From CAYWXK01 sp964462515 (lineage in GTDB: Bacteria > Planctomycetota > Phycisphaerae > Sedimentisphaerales > Anaerobacaceae): DNA of 52,574 bases. The DNA is taken from positions 1 to 52,574 of the forward strand of contig CAYWXK010000028.1 of the NCBI GenBank assembly GCA_964462515.1. The letters are read 5' to 3'. The notes under the pieces were generated by a model. The model had not been told where the DNA came from, ran no database searches, and saw nothing but the letters and a program-made list of their open reading frames with translations. The first letter of the stretch is position 1, and every line of letters starts with the position of its first letter. This document shows, one piece after another, positions 1 to 9,074 of this stretch. The position numbers and the translations under genes were made by a program.

Positions 1-95
1 GTTGCCTCCATATGTGCAAAGTTATGTTCTGGCCTGCTGGTTAGGCTTTAGCCAGGCTGGATTATCCAGCTTGTCTGCACCAGCTTCGCTTGGCG

Positions 96-296
96 CACTA
101 TAAAACGTTGCTAAATTTTCACTTTTTCATAAGTCACTGATAGCGAGGAGTTTATGGGATGGGAATTTTTGCGGAATTGGGAGATAACGGGCTGCGCAGT
201 TGTAGTAAAGTTGTAGCTGCGCCAAGCTAAAAAAACTGAGAAATCAGGAATACAAACTATGCCTAAATGAGAGAGCTATATTACATCTACTCGACT
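96..296 (+). repeat. Dispersed repeat family A, copy 1 (tail type B)
   Basis: First of seven copies, all in the same orientation. The core runs from an AT-rich start (TATAAAACG) through a TTCATAAGT arm to a GATAACGG stretch and closes with spaced GTTGTAG units. From about 217 to 296 it carries a tail (AAACTATGCCTAAATGAGA...) shared only with copy 3. This is the most divergent copy: the TTATAAGT/ACTTATAA hairpin of other copies is decayed. Bases 1-95 to its left show a small GC-rich inverted motif (CCAGGCTGG...CCAGC) and no gene that I can support. Confidence 0.75.
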
Positions 297-381
297 CAAT
301 GGGCACTGAAATAGCAGAGCCCAAATTCTTCAAAAATGGTGAATCATAAGATTCAATTGGTTATACTTCGGAGAAGACCGT

Positions 382-446
382 GATATTAATATTGAATTTT
401 GCAAGCCTTGACTGTGTAGCCAGGCGTTTAATATAGGAAATGTCAG
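382..446 (+). promoter_or_regulatory. Shared promoter-like element upstream of the DUF1080 gene
   Basis: About 65 bp that recurs upstream of the genes starting at 40189 and 41538 (both minus strand). The conserved blocks are GATATTA..AT.GAATT, then GCCTTGACTGTGTA, then CCAGGCGTTTAATAT, then GGAAATGTCAG. CTTGAC and TAATAT are a reasonable sigma-70 -35/-10 pair with 16 bp between them. The conservation extends well beyond those hexamers, so an operator for a common regulator is plausible. The element ends 65 bp before the start codon at 512. Confidence 0.5.
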
Positions 447-511
447 TTTGGGAAAGATTTAACGGTATTTGAGTAATTCCAGTGCAAAGCGATTTGAAAG
501 GATGGCAAGAT

Positions 512-1363
512 ATGATTAGAAATATGTTTGTTGGTATGTGGGCTGTTGTATTGCTGGTGATGATGGCGGACTGTGCAGAGCCGAACGCAAAGGGATCGGA
601 AGCAAAAAGGATTGATGCAAAAAAGCCGGAGGTGATACAGTGGGTTGTGACGGAGACAGGCAGGTGGATGGTTCACGATGTGAATCGGCCTGTGGCGCCG
701 GTAGTGACGCCGGGAGAGGCGAGTTGGGGCGACAAGGTTGGCACAGCACCTTCGGATGCGATTGTGCTGTTTGACGGCAATGACCTGTCAAAATGGGAAT
801 CGGTCAAAAAGCCGGGAGAACCTGCGCCGTGGAAGATGTGCGAGGGATACTTCGAGACCGTCAAGGATAGCGGATACATCCGCACGAAGAAGAAGTTCGG
901 CTCGTGCCAGCTACACATCGAGTTTGCCACTCCGGAAAAAGTGATTGGCAGCAGCCAGGGACGTGGAAACAGCGGTGTGTTTCTGATGGAGATGTATGAG
1001 ATACAGGTGCTTGATTCATACAACAACCCCACATATGCTGACGGGCAGTGCGCAGCGTTGTATGGGCAAGCCGTACCGCTTGTCAACGCATGTAGAAAAC
1101 CTGGCGAATGGCAAAGCTATGACATCATCTTCCACCGCCCCACTTTCAAGAACGGCAAAGTTGACAGAAAAGCCAGGTTTACTGTGTTCCATAACAGTGT
1201 TCTTGTGCATGACAATGTCGAGCTTCAGGGCGGAACCGGCTGGATGGGTCCTCATGCAGTAACAGACTATGTGCCCCACGGTGATAAAGGGGCGTTATCG
1301 TTGCAGGACCACGGCAACCCTGTGCGGTTTCGCAACATTTGGATTCGTGAGCTGAAGGACTAA
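512..1363 (+). CDS. Secreted DUF1080 / 3-keto-disaccharide hydrolase-family protein
   Basis: A 283-residue exported protein. The start at 512 is preferred over an upstream GTG at 482 because AAAGGA lies about 9 bp upstream and the protein then opens with a signal sequence (MIRNMFVGMWAVVLLVMM). The single domain covers roughly residues 90-283 and has the DUF1080 hallmarks: the opening DAIVLFDGNDLSKWE, the GNSGVFLM and YEIQVLDSY strands, GEWQSYDIIFHRP, and the closing ALSLQDHGNPVRFRNIWIRE. Family members are concanavalin-like beta-sandwich proteins, some of which hydrolyse 3-keto-glycosides made by Gfo/Idh/MocA oxidoreductases. Such oxidoreductases are present at 38930 and 48490, so a shared oxidative sugar pathway is plausible. 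The substrate is unknown. The gene is monocistronic and has the shared promoter element at 382-446. Confidence 0.9.
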   Translation: MIRNMFVGMWAVVLLVMMADCAEPNAKGSEAKRIDAKKPEVIQWVVTETGRWMVHDVNRPVAPVVTPGEASWGDKVGTAPSDAIVLFDGNDLSKWESVKKPGEPAPWKMCEGYFETVKDSGYIRTKKKFGSCQLHIEFATPEKVIGSSQGRGNSGVFLMEMYEIQVLDSYNNPTYADGQCAALYGQAVPLVNACRKPGEWQSYDIIFHRPTFKNGKVDRKARFTVFHNSVLVHDNVELQGGTGWMGPHAVTDYVPHGDKGALSLQDHGNPVRFRNIWIRELKD

Positions 1364-1607
1364 TGAGATTGCGGATTCTTGATGTTCACGAGGATTGGAA
1401 GGGATCACGGTGAGGGTAACGGAGAAGTCAAATTCTTTCGAAAGTTAGGGTCGTCAGCTGTTCCTTCCGTCGCTTTCCCTTCAGTTTGCTTTTCTGACTG
1501 TGTGTTTTTCTTTATATTTTTTCAGGGTTTTTTACGGGTTCTCTCTACGGTTAAAAATACGTGTGAAAAGGATCCTTGAAAGAAAGTATTACAACAGTAA
1601 AATCACA

Positions 1608-1680
1608 GAAGCAGGAGTTAAAGTCGTCTCCTAATTTAAAAGTAAATTCATCTCATTTCTGCTGATGACATACAGCTCTT
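1608..1680 (+). repeat. Dispersed repeat family B, copy a
   Basis: About 70 bp matching 11005-11075 on the plus strand and 31832-31900 on the minus strand. Shared blocks are GTCTCCTAATT, AAATTYRTCTCATTT and GGCTGAYGACRTACAGC, in the same order. All three copies lie 5' of a gene in the direction of transcription, here 151 bp before 1831, so a 5' regulatory role is possible. The rest of the 1364-1830 gap shows no gene. Confidence 0.6.
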
Positions 1681-1830
1681 GATTATTCAAGGATCTACAC
1701 TACAATCTAACACGATCGAGTCATTAGGGATTAGTCGGCAGCCTGTTGAAGTTCCGGACCGAATTCTGAAGACCGGCGGCTACTGACTAAATGAGAGACA
1801 CAGGTCATTAAGTTATATCGAGGCGTCAGG

Positions 1831-3657
1831 ATGAGTAAATCGCTCTTGCAGAACATGGCGTTGATTGGCTTGCTGGCAACCGCCGCATGGATGTCATCAG
1901 CCCAGGGAAATGGGACAGCCGCCAATGTCGTGGTTTGGGACACGGTCTCGCCTTTTGCCAACACTGTCGATATTCGAGACAGGACGGGGTGGAAAGCCGT
2001 GCCCGCCGATCTTCTTATGCTCGAAGCCGACCCACCCAAGGCCTCTTCAGACCCGGGCTACTATGGCAGAGAGTACTCCTTTGATGGAGATATGGTCGTG
2101 GAGAATGGCTATATGACAGCGGTATTCTGGTCGGGCAGAGGAAGAGTGACGTTCTACTCGCGAACCGACCTAAACGGTAAGATCCTGGAATTCGTCCCGA
2201 TTCAAACAAAGACAAGTCCAATGAGCATCAGCCATTGCGGGATCCTGCAGAATACAGGTGATGAAGCGGCTCTGGAGGTCTCTTTTTCCACCGAGGGCGT
2301 AGGGGGTGATTTGTCTGCTGTCTTCTCGTTCAGCAAGACACAGATAGTTGAGATTAGACCTGCCGAGAACATGAAGGAGATCAGCCTCCTGAGCCCGATC
2401 GAGTACGGCATCGTGCCCAGCTTCATCGGCGACGACCTGATATTTAGTCCACGAGAATACCCTTCAGTAAATACACTTTGTGTTCCGTCAGAGAATCTCT
2501 TTCTTGGATTGTTGAAGGGAGAAAACGGCGTTCTGGTCATCACCTGGCCGAAGGGAAAGCAACAAATGAAGCTCAGGTTGAACAATGAAGGACAAGAAAG
2601 GCGCCTCATCGACTCTATTGACTTTGACAATGACGGGCAGAGTTTCTATCTGGCCACGCTGGAGTCACCCGGCATCTGGCATAGGGAAGAGCTAAAGCCC
2701 TCTTACCTGGAGAAGGATGTGGCAATCGACTGGAAAAGACCCTTTCCTGCAAAATGGATAACCCAGTTGGATGAAGCCGGCGTGAAGGCCACTTTCGCGT
2801 TCAGAGAATCTAAAGGCCAGATCTGGCGCGGCGTAGCCGGTATGTACACCTACCCCGTCTGGTTCAACGGGGACAATACCGTCTATCATCTGAGCAAGAA
2901 GGTGCTCCCCAAGGGAGAATCTGTCATATACTTCCTGGAAGGAAAAGATACTCCTGTCTCGGTCTCTACGCCTGTCGATGTTATGAAGGCAACACTGGGC
3001 AGGCAAGCCTGCGACCCTATACTTGACGTCACCGGTCGCAAGCTCCGTACCCATCATAGAAGAGGAGCCGCAGGCATTCGCCGCGCTTGTACCTGTGGGT
3101 GCACAGAAGCCATAGAGGCGGTTTTTAAGGCGGGTGAGGAGGTCGAAAAGAGGGAGTATGTCGAGGGGGCTTTGGAAGATATGGCCTACTTTGTCAGGCG
3201 GCATATGGAGAGAATCGATGAATACAGAGATTTTGCTGATGAAATGATCAAGTTCCTGCGTGTGACTGGAAGCTCTTCTGCTGAGTTGAAGTCATTCCTC
3301 GATGGTCTGGAGCAGATTGCGCAGCAGATACCCCAGGAATACAGTGTGCAGAGAGAGAACATCAAGTCTCTGGAATATGCCAATGAGCTGGCGAGCAAGA
3401 CAATAGCTCTGACCCGCAAGAAAGATTCACGCAACCTGCCGGTCTGCCTGGATCTCGGCAAGGAATGGAGAGCCATGGGCGGTGCTCAAGACGGTCTTCT
3501 TGCACAGTATCACGTGACAATCAGAAAATTGTTTCAGCAGGCAGGTTATGGCTGTGTGAGTCAGCCAAAGGCCGTTGAACTATCACAAGAGATCCGAAGA
3601 CGCTGCAGGCAGTGCCTTAGAAATCCTGACGGCTATGAGATATGGCCGGACTATTGA
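1831..3657 (+). CDS. Secreted protein of unknown function, 608 aa
   Basis: I do not recognise a named family. A signal peptide is visible (LIGLLATAAWMSSAQG), so the protein is exported. Residues about 30-390 look like beta-rich, propeller or sandwich-type sequence with aromatic patches (GDMVVENGYMTAVFWSG, WRGVAGMYTYPVWFNGD). Around residues 410-430 there is a basic cysteine-containing linker (RRACTCGC). From about 440 to 570 the sequence becomes strongly alpha-helical and charged (EEVEKREYVEGALEDMAYF). The start is the ATG at 1831; upstream GGCGTCAGG is a weak ribosome site. Its stop lies 42 bp before the SUMF1 lipoprotein at 3702, so the two may be cotranscribed. An extracellular carbohydrate-related role would be inference from context only. 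Confidence 0.7.
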   Translation: MSKSLLQNMALIGLLATAAWMSSAQGNGTAANVVVWDTVSPFANTVDIRDRTGWKAVPADLLMLEADPPKASSDPGYYGREYSFDGDMVVENGYMTAVFWSGRGRVTFYSRTDLNGKILEFVPIQTKTSPMSISHCGILQNTGDEAALEVSFSTEGVGGDLSAVFSFSKTQIVEIRPAENMKEISLLSPIEYGIVPSFIGDDLIFSPREYPSVNTLCVPSENLFLGLLKGENGVLVITWPKGKQQMKLRLNNEGQERRLIDSIDFDNDGQSFYLATLESPGIWHREELKPSYLEKDVAIDWKRPFPAKWITQLDEAGVKATFAFRESKGQIWRGVAGMYTYPVWFNGDNTVYHLSKKVLPKGESVIYFLEGKDTPVSVSTPVDVMKATLGRQACDPILDVTGRKLRTHHRRGAAGIRRACTCGCTEAIEAVFKAGEEVEKREYVEGALEDMAYFVRRHMERIDEYRDFADEMIKFLRVTGSSSAELKSFLDGLEQIAQQIPQEYSVQRENIKSLEYANELASKTIALTRKKDSRNLPVCLDLGKEWRAMGGAQDGLLAQYHVTIRKLFQQAGYGCVSQPKAVELSQEIRRRCRQCLRNPDGYEIWPDY

Positions 3658-3701
3658 CACGAGACATCAACTCCAACGGTGCAGATCGGAAGCCAAGAAT
3701 T

Positions 3702-4556
3702 ATGAGACACTTCATCGTAACAGTATTTGTTCTATCCATGGCCTTGGCTTTGCTGCAAGGCTGCGAGCGCAAGACCCCAAACAATGACCCGAAAGCACCA
3801 AGTGACGGCCCAAGCAAAACTGGGACGCGATCTGAAATAGAGATGATTTTACTTCCAGGAGGCCGGTTCACGATGGGAGACAAAGATGAGGTCGATGCAA
3901 TGCCTCACGAGGTTGTAGTGAGCTCATTTTACATGGACAAGTACCTAGTGACTCAGGAGCAATACCAGAGAGTCTGCGGAGAGAATCCTTCCCGATGGAA
4001 AGGAGACAAGAATCCTGTAGAGCAGGTACGTTGGTCCGATGCTGTGAGATTCTGCAATGAGCGTTCTCGCCTGGAGGGGCTTCAGCCCTGCTATGACGTG
4101 GAAACCTGGCAATGCAACTTCGATGCAAACGGATACAGGCTGCCCACGGAAGCGGAGTGGGAATATGCCTGTCGGGCAGGAACCCAAACAGCCTATTTCT
4201 TCGGGAGTAATCCCTTAAAACTGGCTGACTATGCCTGGTTTGATAAGAACTCCGGCGGACATCCACACCCTATAGGTCAGAAGCGGCCCAATCCGTGGGG
4301 ATTGTATGACATGTGCGGCAACGTATGGCAATGGTGCAATGATTTCTATCAGGTAGACTATTATCAGAAGGCTCCTCAAGAAAATCCCAGAGGGCCGAAG
4401 GACGGCGAAACCAAAGTGGTTCGCGGCGGTGCGTGGAAATTTAGCGATCAGAACTGTCGCTCCGGCTACCGCTATAACGAGAATCCTGGCTATGTGGATG
4501 TTTGTTTTGGATATGATATCTATGGTTTTCGTTGTGTTAGAAGTGCCTCCCCATAG
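3702..4556 (+). CDS. SUMF1/FGE-sulfatase-domain lipoprotein
   Basis: The start at 3702 gives a clean lipoprotein signal (MRHFIVTVFVLSMALALLQGC, lipid Cys21); the longer reading frame from 3642 would bury it. Residues about 45-284 form one SUMF1 domain: MILLPGGRFTMGD, then the YRLPTEAEWEYACRAGT motif, then PNPWGLYDMCGNVWQW, VVRGGAW and a terminal GFRCVR. Formylglycine-generating enzymes of the aerobic type use two nearby cysteines. Here only the NCRSGYRY cysteine is in place, so a true sulfatase-activating function is doubtful and a binding or structural role is likelier. The domain is very like the N-terminal half of the protein at 7242-9074 (both have the block EGLQPCYD..TWQCNF.ANGYRLP), so the two are probably paralogues by local duplication. 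Convergent with the operon ending at 4631. Confidence 0.85.
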   Translation: MRHFIVTVFVLSMALALLQGCERKTPNNDPKAPSDGPSKTGTRSEIEMILLPGGRFTMGDKDEVDAMPHEVVVSSFYMDKYLVTQEQYQRVCGENPSRWKGDKNPVEQVRWSDAVRFCNERSRLEGLQPCYDVETWQCNFDANGYRLPTEAEWEYACRAGTQTAYFFGSNPLKLADYAWFDKNSGGHPHPIGQKRPNPWGLYDMCGNVWQWCNDFYQVDYYQKAPQENPRGPKDGETKVVRGGAWKFSDQNCRSGYRYNENPGYVDVCFGYDIYGFRCVRSASP

Positions 4557-4630
4557 AATAGAAACGAAGACATCGGCTTACAGGACATTAAAAAACTTAT
4601 GTAAAATCGCTTAAAACTCAGTCAGAGAAA

Positions 4631-5845
4631 TCATTGGTCTCTGTTCGGAGCAGCAAAATTGCCGCTGGACCGAAGAATGCTAGATGTGAAAGTCCTATTT
4701 TCAAAGATTTGTTTCGCGAGCAGAGCATATCCTTCGCTCAATGGGTGACTGGCATCGTTATAGAGCTCGCTGGGTAGTGCCGGAGGTATGTAGTAGGCAA
4801 TATTCTCTCGCTGGAGCCAGGTTGCAATTTCGATTTTCATCTTTCGATAAGTGTCGATACTCTCTCCCTTCAGCATGTGTTCATTAAATGGGCCCACGAG
4901 AACAAATACCCTGTTCCCTCTTTCTCTTAAGATATCGATTGACCGCTGGAAAAAGTTCCACTGCAAGGAGCTCTCCAGCCGGACCCACGGAAAATCTTCT
5001 TTAGGCACACCCCTCTGGGTCCATGAAATATGTTCATTCTGATTATGGTTCCCGGAGGTGCGAAGTGCGAGAGTGACGGCCTTCAAAGGGTTCTCATAGG
5101 GGTGCTCCATCGTCCAGCCGGGCAGGTCCATATTCTCAAAATAAGCAATCTTCAGATGCGAAGTCCAGCTAAAGAATGCTGCGTAGCGTTCTACCACAGC
5201 CGATATTCTCTTAGAATATGGGACTTTATAGCAGGGAATCTTGGGGACAAACTGTGGGACCAGCCGTGGATGATTGAAATGGAACTCCTTGTCGGTTTGT
5301 AAATCATGCTTGACGGAACTCATCCATAAAGGATTAAGATGCAGGATAACGTTTTTTCCTGAAATGGCCTGGCTATAATGCCTCAGTAAGCCCTCCAATG
5401 CTACCGGATGTATGCCATCCACACCCATATTAGCGAACTGATTCCGGCCTGTGATTTCGTTAAGGTGATGCGACAATGTGTTATGTTCGGACACATAGTG
5501 TCCCCAGATGACCGAATCTCCAATCACAAGAGTTTTGTACCGCGAGCAGGCCCATCGGCAGTAACGGTTGTACAGCCAGTAGTCATTGCTTAACTGGTAG
5601 GGCAAGCGATAGTCAATCTCAGGCTCAAATTTCTCGCTCTGTTCCCAAAGCACGGGTCCAAGATAAAATAATGCCGAGATAATAATTCCGACAGCGACCC
5701 ATTCACATCCCGATAAGCGCACGCAGTTGGAACCAAAGGGTATATCAAATGCGTTCGCCGGGCGGGAACTATCCGGGATATCCGTTACGTTCTTTTCTCC
5801 CATTCGGTTTGTCTCATTTCCAAAATGTTCGTAAGAATTGCTCAT
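4631..5845 (-). CDS. SGNH/DltD-AlgX-like membrane-anchored acyl-transfer partner
   Basis: A 404-residue protein with a cytoplasmic N-terminus, one transmembrane segment (about residues 49-67, VAVGIIISALFYLGPVLW) and an external SGNH-hydrolase-like domain. The nucleophile block is TLVIGDSVIWG (D110-S111). The catalytic Asp/His pair is in DASHPLSEGY (D364, H367) close to the C-terminus. This matches the DltD/AlgJ/AlgX-type proteins that work with MBOAT acyltransferases and pass acyl groups to polymers outside the membrane. The gene starts 3 bp after the stop of the MBOAT gene, which supports a two-protein machine. It is the last gene of the four-gene operon 10157-4631. The polymer acylated is unknown. 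Confidence 0.8.
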   Translation of the reverse strand: MSNSYEHFGNETNRMGEKNVTDIPDSSRPANAFDIPFGSNCVRLSGCEWVAVGIIISALFYLGPVLWEQSEKFEPEIDYRLPYQLSNDYWLYNRYCRWACSRYKTLVIGDSVIWGHYVSEHNTLSHHLNEITGRNQFANMGVDGIHPVALEGLLRHYSQAISGKNVILHLNPLWMSSVKHDLQTDKEFHFNHPRLVPQFVPKIPCYKVPYSKRISAVVERYAAFFSWTSHLKIAYFENMDLPGWTMEHPYENPLKAVTLALRTSGNHNQNEHISWTQRGVPKEDFPWVRLESSLQWNFFQRSIDILRERGNRVFVLVGPFNEHMLKGESIDTYRKMKIEIATWLQRENIAYYIPPALPSELYNDASHPLSEGYALLAKQIFENRTFTSSILRSSGNFAAPNRDQ

Positions 5846-5848
5846 TTG

Positions 5849-7225
5849 TCAGAACCGTATATAGATAAACGCCTGCTCACTTGACGGAGCAAAGATAGAT
5901 AGGTAAAGAACCATAAGAACCAATATTACGATTCGAACGGCTCTTAACTCAAGAATCCACTTAATCTTGGATTCGTAAACAAATTGATAGGACCACACTG
6001 CGAAAACAAAAGCCAAGGCCAGCAATGGGCAATGAGGATTTGCCAATCCGGAGTTAAATATCCGTGTCACAATTATCCATGCGTCATTTATACTTTCGGC
6101 TCGGAAAAAAATCCATGTAAAGGTCACAAATACAAACACCAGCAGTTGTTTGATTAGTTTTGGCACCTTTTCTTTGTAGAACGCAGTCCTTTCCAATTCC
6201 CGCGTCAAAAAACGGCCTAAAGCGTGCACCATGCCCCAGATGACGAATGTCCAGGCCGCACCATGCCACAGTCCTGAGATTACCATAGTCAGGAACATAT
6301 TTCTGTAAGTGTTAAATGTGCCTCTGCGGTTTCCTCCCAGAGGAATATAGACGTAGTCTTTGAACCAGGAAGAGAGACTGATGTGCCACCTTGACCAGAA
6401 ATCACCGAGATCTGTTGCCAGATATGGGTTGTTAAAGTTAAGCATCAGACGCAAGCCCATCATCCGCGCAATGCCTCTGGCCATGTCTGTATAGCCGCTA
6501 AAGTCAAAATAAATCTGCCAGCAAAACAGGAAGGTCGCCAGGACCAGCGCAGGCGACTGAAACTGTTCAGGAGCAGCATACACCTTGTCAACGTAAAGAG
6601 CCATATAGTCGGCCAAGGCAACCTTCTTAAAAAAACCCACAATGAATAAGGAGAGACCATCCGAGATGTCCTCCGTGGAGAATACGGGCCTGTTTTGTAA
6701 TTGTGCCAGCAGATTCTTAGCTCTTTCGATTGGCCCGGCCACCAGGCGGGGGAAGAAGGATACGAAGGTTGCATGCCTTATGAAGCTCTTTTCCCTTTCT
6801 ATATTGCCGCGATAGTAATCGATGACGTAGCTGACGGACTGCAAGGTGTAGAACGATATACCGACAGGAAGAAGTATGCCTGGCGCCGGGATGGCATAGG
6901 TAACTCCCAGAGACGACAAGAGAACATTCAGGTTCTCAGTTACGAAGCCGCCGTATTTGAAGAAGCCCATCAGGCCGATATTGTTTATTATGCTTATGGA
7001 AAGCCACATCCTCCTGCGTTTGCTTTTGGCCATCCTTGCAACGACTATATAGTCAAGTAGAGTTGAATAGAATATCAGAACCAGATAAAGGGGATTAAAG
7101 CATGCATAGAAAAAATAGGAAGCAGCCAGAAGGAAGACGAGTCTGAACCTCGTTCCCTTCAGAGCAAGGTAAGTCGGGTACACAATCAGAAAGAATAACA
7201 CGAACGGCCATGTGTGAAAGAGCAT
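5849..7225 (-). CDS. MBOAT-family membrane O-acyltransferase (AlgI-like)
   Basis: A 458-residue polytopic membrane protein of normal AlgI length. Signature blocks are FPRLVAGPIERA near residue 159, CWQIYFDFSGYTDMARG near 235, FWSRWHISLSSWFKDYVYIP near 276 and SGLWHGAAWTFVIWG near 317. The last holds the MBOAT histidine H321, with a second at H334. Family members move acetyl groups from cytoplasmic acetyl-CoA across the membrane onto exopolysaccharide or cell-wall polymers. A strong ribosome site (GAGGAG) sits just before the ATG, inside the 16-bp gap after the HDAC fusion gene. Its partner is the SGNH protein immediately downstream. Confidence 0.93.
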   Translation of the reverse strand: MLFHTWPFVLFFLIVYPTYLALKGTRFRLVFLLAASYFFYACFNPLYLVLIFYSTLLDYIVVARMAKSKRRRMWLSISIINNIGLMGFFKYGGFVTENLNVLLSSLGVTYAIPAPGILLPVGISFYTLQSVSYVIDYYRGNIEREKSFIRHATFVSFFPRLVAGPIERAKNLLAQLQNRPVFSTEDISDGLSLFIVGFFKKVALADYMALYVDKVYAAPEQFQSPALVLATFLFCWQIYFDFSGYTDMARGIARMMGLRLMLNFNNPYLATDLGDFWSRWHISLSSWFKDYVYIPLGGNRRGTFNTYRNMFLTMVISGLWHGAAWTFVIWGMVHALGRFLTRELERTAFYKEKVPKLIKQLLVFVFVTFTWIFFRAESINDAWIIVTRIFNSGLANPHCPLLALAFVFAVWSYQFVYESKIKWILELRAVRIVILVLMVLYLSIFAPSSEQAFIYIRF

Positions 7226-7241
7226 CGTTTTTGTGTCTCCT

Positions 7242-9074
7242 CTACCTCATCAGAACGCGAATGTGTTCTTCCACCGATGTGGCCAATCCTTCCAGATGAT
7301 AACCTCCTTCAAGGACAGAAACGAGCCGACCTTCGCAGCACTTTTCCGCTATATCTTTGACGACCTGTGTCATCTCCGCAAATCCTTTCGCCGTCACTTT
7401 CATACCGCCAAGCAGGTCGTCCTTATGGGCATCAAATCCGGCAGAGATAAGTACAAAGTCCGGCGAAAAGGCAAGGGCTGCGGGCTTGAGCTTCTCCTCA
7501 AACGCCTTTATGTAATCTCCATCTTCGGAGCCAGGTGGCAGAGGCACATTAATATTGTAATTCAAACCTCTTCCGCTCCCCTTTTCTGCTTCACTTCCGG
7601 TGCCTGGATAGAAAGGATACTGATGAATACTAAAGTACAGCACGGTGGGGTCATCATAAAACATTTCCTGGGTTCCATTACCATGGTGCACATCCCAATC
7701 TACGATTAGTATCTTTGATAGGCCATATCTTTTTTGAATATACCGTGCGCCGACAGCAACATTGTTAAATACGCAGAACCCCATCGCTTTATTCTTTATT
7801 GCATGGTGACCCGGAGGACGAACTGCGCAAAAGGCGTTCTTGACTTTTCCTGCCATCACTACATCGATTGCCGACAGCACGCCTCCCGCAGCCGCAAGCG
7901 CAACTTCGTAAGTCCTCGAGGATATCGGCGTGTCTATCGAATCCAGGTAATTTGCACCCTGTTCGCAGCTTTTTTGAGCCCGCTGTATATATTCAGGCGT
8001 ATGAACCGTAAGGAGCCATTCTGATGGGACCGGTGAGGGGGTAAGGTGGTTCAGCTGAGAGTATAATCCCTTTGCTTTCAGCCTTTCGACTATGGCAACC
8101 AATCTTTCGAGTTTCTCTGGATGACCTTCAGTTGTTTTGTGCTCTAAGTAAATATCATCGTAAAGAAAACCTGTCTTTGATGTCTGCTTCGACTGGTTCT
8201 CTTCTACAACACTGTTCTTGGTGACTGTGTTGTCAGATACGATTCTTACGCAGCGAAAACCTATAGCATCGCTGGCTAAACAAGTGTCGTTTATAGAAGG
8301 GTCGCTGGCACGATAGCCGGAGCGACAACTGTCTGAGGCTGAATTCCATGCGCCGCCTCGCAAAACTCTTTCCTTTCCGTTTGCAGGGCCCTTTGGGTCT
8401 TTTTCGGGACCTTCTTTGTAATAACTCTTTGAATAATAGTCGTTACACCATTCTGCTACGTTCCCATACATATCATATAGTCCCCAGGGATTTGGTTTCT
8501 TCTGGCCGACTGGATGCGTCTTGCCAGATGAGTTTTCAGCAAACCAAGAATAGGTATTAAGCATACGCTGGTCATTACCAAAGTTGAACTTGGTAGTCGT
8601 TCCAGCTCGGCAGGCATATTCCCATTCGGCTTCCGTAGGTAGCCGGTATCCATTTGCTTGAAAATTGCACTGCCAAGTCTTTTCATCGTAACAGGGCTGG
8701 AGGCCCTCCGCCCGTGAGCGCTCGTTACAGTATAGGGCTGCATCGGTCCAGTTAATCTGGTCTAAAGGATTTTTTGGATTCTTAAAGTGAGATGGGTCTG
8801 GTAGTTGAAATTTCTTAAATTGGTCTTGTATTACTTCATATCTGTCTATCCAAAACGGGCTAACCCATACCTTATGTATAGGCGACTCATCAACAGGTCC
8901 TTCTTTACTCCCCATCTGAAACCAACCCCCAGCAATTAGAACTATTTCCACACCGGTATGGGTCATCATAACTTGCGGCAGAGTTTCGGTATCTTTGCTG
9001 TGTTTGCAGCCAAGAATAGCTGAAAAGGTCAATAGCACACATAGTATCAGCGTAATTAGCTTATTTGAATTCAT
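7242..9074 (-). CDS. Lipoprotein fusing a SUMF1 domain to a histone-deacetylase-family domain
   Basis: A 610-residue fusion. Residues 1-23 are a lipoprotein signal (AILGC, Cys23). Residues about 40-277 are a SUMF1 domain (YRLPTEAEWEYACRAG, GLYDMYGNVAEW, VLRGGAW, GFRCVR), with a single SDSCRSGYR cysteine (C250) rather than the two of catalytic FGE. A linker of about 25 residues follows. Residues about 301-610 are a complete arginase-fold HDAC/AcuC/APAH-type deacetylase: RPPGHH (H423, H424), DWDVHHGNGT (zinc ligands D461 and H463), SAGFDAH (D548) and EGGYH (catalytic-type Y592). HDAC-family enzymes are usually cytoplasmic, so an exported lipid-anchored version fused to SUMF1 is odd. It lies directly after the PD40 gene with no gap and 16 bp before the MBOAT gene, so an extracellular deacetylase or acyl-group editor is a reasonable inference. 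There is no stop or frameshift at the junction. Confidence 0.88.
   Translation of the reverse strand: MNSNKLITLILCVLLTFSAILGCKHSKDTETLPQVMMTHTGVEIVLIAGGWFQMGSKEGPVDESPIHKVWVSPFWIDRYEVIQDQFKKFQLPDPSHFKNPKNPLDQINWTDAALYCNERSRAEGLQPCYDEKTWQCNFQANGYRLPTEAEWEYACRAGTTTKFNFGNDQRMLNTYSWFAENSSGKTHPVGQKKPNPWGLYDMYGNVAEWCNDYYSKSYYKEGPEKDPKGPANGKERVLRGGAWNSASDSCRSGYRASDPSINDTCLASDAIGFRCVRIVSDNTVTKNSVVEENQSKQTSKTGFLYDDIYLEHKTTEGHPEKLERLVAIVERLKAKGLYSQLNHLTPSPVPSEWLLTVHTPEYIQRAQKSCEQGANYLDSIDTPISSRTYEVALAAAGGVLSAIDVVMAGKVKNAFCAVRPPGHHAIKNKAMGFCVFNNVAVGARYIQKRYGLSKILIVDWDVHHGNGTQEMFYDDPTVLYFSIHQYPFYPGTGSEAEKGSGRGLNYNINVPLPPGSEDGDYIKAFEEKLKPAALAFSPDFVLISAGFDAHKDDLLGGMKVTAKGFAEMTQVVKDIAEKCCEGRLVSVLEGGYHLEGLATSVEEHIRVLMR

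Noticed and set aside
1379..1579. 66-codon plus-strand frame after the DUF1080 gene
   Set aside because: No ribosome site, low-complexity Phe-rich translation, no family resemblance.
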